From a bacterium (lineage in GTDB: Bacteria; SZUA-182; SZUA-191; JAJRXT01), in NCBI GenBank assembly GCA_024276125.1, contig JAJRXT010000085.1:1-64000 (forward strand): a stretch of 64,000 nt of DNA, read 5' to 3'. Under the pieces are notes generated by a model. The model made no database searches. It worked only from the letters and a program-made list of their open reading frames with translations, and was not told the DNA's origin. Within the stretch, counting starts at the first letter, position 1, and every line of letters begins with the position of its first letter. Positions 63,221 to 64,000 of the stretch are shown here, in pieces. The position numbers were made by a program, and so were the translations under genes.

Positions 63221-63249
63221 TAGCACAACTTATTTAGTGACAGTTTCTA
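63221..63249. repeat. Family A MITE right-end fragment at a gene end
   Basis: GTAGCACAACTTATTTAGTGACAG parallels the right end of the 51563-51751 element (GCACAACTTATTTTGTGACAG). The stop codon and last five codons of the PHA-granule-like gene fall within it. Confidence 0.65.
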
Positions 63250-63589
63250 AATGGTCTTTTGCAGCTTCCGGTTTCAGCTCGCCTGTCAGCAATTTATCAG
63301 TAAAAATATTAAGGTTTTCCGTAATGACTTTTTTATGAGCAGACATATGCAGGGGTATATTTACCATAAGGATAATATCTGAGCGATTAATTGCCAAAGA
63401 ACCCTTAACGCCGGTAAGTTTGCTGTTCAAAGTAAAGTTAAGCCTGTTATGATGTTTATTCCAAGCGTAAGAAATGATATTTACAGACTCCGCTAAAGCG
63501 CCTTTTGTTTCTATCAGATAACGATTTATCAATAAATAGAGTTCTTGGGCGGTTTTATGAGTATGTTTACATAGAATTATTTTTTGCAT
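63230..63589 (-). CDS. PHA-granule-region-like protein (PF09650-type)
   Basis: About 119 aa from the ATG at 63589, which places the family start MQKIILCKHTHKTAQELYLL correctly. Upstream candidates (63607, TTG 63619) lie in a palindromic repeat. The protein runs SVNIISYAWNKHHNRLNFTL, then VKGSLAINRSDIILMVNIPL and a C-terminal helix, the pattern of the small polyhydroxyalkanoic acid system proteins. No PHA synthase is seen. The last codons (ETVTK plus stop) are encoded by a family A repeat end (63221-63249). First gene of the metal-ATPase cluster, 79 bp upstream of the DUF5132-like gene. Confidence 0.65.
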   Translation of the reverse strand: MQKIILCKHTHKTAQELYLLINRYLIETKGALAESVNIISYAWNKHHNRLNFTLNSKLTGVKGSLAINRSDIILMVNIPLHMSAHKKVITENLNIFTDKLLTGELKPEAAKDHLETVTK

Positions 63590-63603
63590 ATTAGATACAT
63601 GTA

Positions 63604-63640
63604 CCATTAGCCCGAACAATTCGGGAGTTAATCTGATTTT
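63604..63640. repeat. Palindrome AGCCCGAACAATTCGGGAG
   Basis: An inverted copy of the sequence at 40404-40440 (GATTAACTCCCGAATTGTTCGGGC) and a relative of 13976-13996. A perfect stem CCCGAA-CAA-TTCGGG. Confidence 0.65.
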
Positions 63641-64000
63641 AATTTTATTAAATTAAATAAGGACAATATATATTGTAAAAGGTAGCCGAGGGTTAGTCAA
63701 TTCCACTTGCACCGGCAGCTAGCTGTTGCAACAAGTTTTGTTACGCTTATAATTATAAAACTAATATAGACAATTCACGTAACTTTCGTGTGCGTTTATA
63801 GGAATAAGCATACCCTCTTATAAGAGGCTGTCACCAAATAGGGGGAATACCTACAAACTTTAAAATTATTCTTTAAAACTTGTTGATAAAAAAGGGGGAG
63901 CAACAACGTATACATAGGGGGGGATACCCCTAAATCGGCTTGGGAAAGGCGCCCCTTAACGGCCGAATTATATACCCTGAATTATATTCTTTTCAATATA
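63641..64000. other. Intergenic tail of the window
   Basis: About 360 bp with no gene. It holds GGTAGCCGAGGGTTAGTCAA (related to 50646), a family A-like left end AGAGGCTGTCACCAAATA (63830-63847) and a G7 run at 63917-63923. No promoter is called for the cluster that begins at 63589. Confidence 0.4.

Overview
This window looks like part of a genome from an uncultivated, AT-rich, Gram-negative-type bacterium. It carries an O-antigen-ligase-like polymerase, a Sec operon (tgt-yajC-secD-secF), a periplasmic lytic transglycosylase and a very large exported beta-helix protein. Non-coding space is long and crowded with short palindromic repeats. The phylum cannot be fixed from the sequence; a candidate phylum of the Omnitrophota or Desantisbacteria kind is a guess only.

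Layout. 1-1579: 5'-truncated O-antigen ligase/polymerase. 1891-6565: tgt, yajC, secD, secF, with a decayed mazEF-type toxin-antitoxin pair between yajC and secD. 7114-13679 (minus): a multi-membrane GT-C-like glycosyltransferase, then a compact set of nucleotidyltransferase, radical SAM/SPASM, PqqD-like, S26 signal-peptidase-like and HPr-kinase-like genes. This set resembles a peptide-modification system, but no precursor peptide is recognised. 14840-37286 (plus): one enormous beta-helix locus of about 7,480 codons with discoidin, FN3/Ig and LamG modules. It is split by an in-frame TAG and a one-base frameshift. 37287-38641: repeats and remnants of three different transposases. 38642-42331: a TPR protein, then a metal-responsive unit (small membrane protein, ArsR/SmtB repressor, SO_0444-type permease) with a sigma70-like promoter and two copies of one operator dyad. 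42650-45353: YaiI, tRNA-Leu(CAA), pentapeptide-repeat protein. 46100-50551: a ~1,480-codon membrane protein gene interrupted by two in-frame stops (TAG, TAA). 50836-58389 (minus): lytic transglycosylase, two overlapping VWA/BatA-like genes, aminotransferase. 58931-63589 (minus): a CbiO-type ATPase and a compartment/metal cluster. The cluster has a PHA-granule-like protein, a DUF5132-like protein, two paralogous small membrane proteins, and a P1B-type ATPase whose N-terminus is a translation initiation factor IF-3 N-domain.

The most unusual items are four. (1) The IF3N-HMA-P1B ATPase fusion sits in a cluster that recalls ferrosome (fez-like) loci. (2) The giant locus and the 46-50 kb locus are both interrupted by stop codons that leave the reading frame intact on each side; in two of the three cases the stop replaces a residue expected from the domain or family. 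(3) Several palindromic MITE-like families occur, including one element nested in another, one lying inside a coding sequence, and others supplying gene ends. (4) The ArsR regulon has a very clear regulatory architecture. All homology statements come from reading the proteins and from memory of the families; no database search was run.
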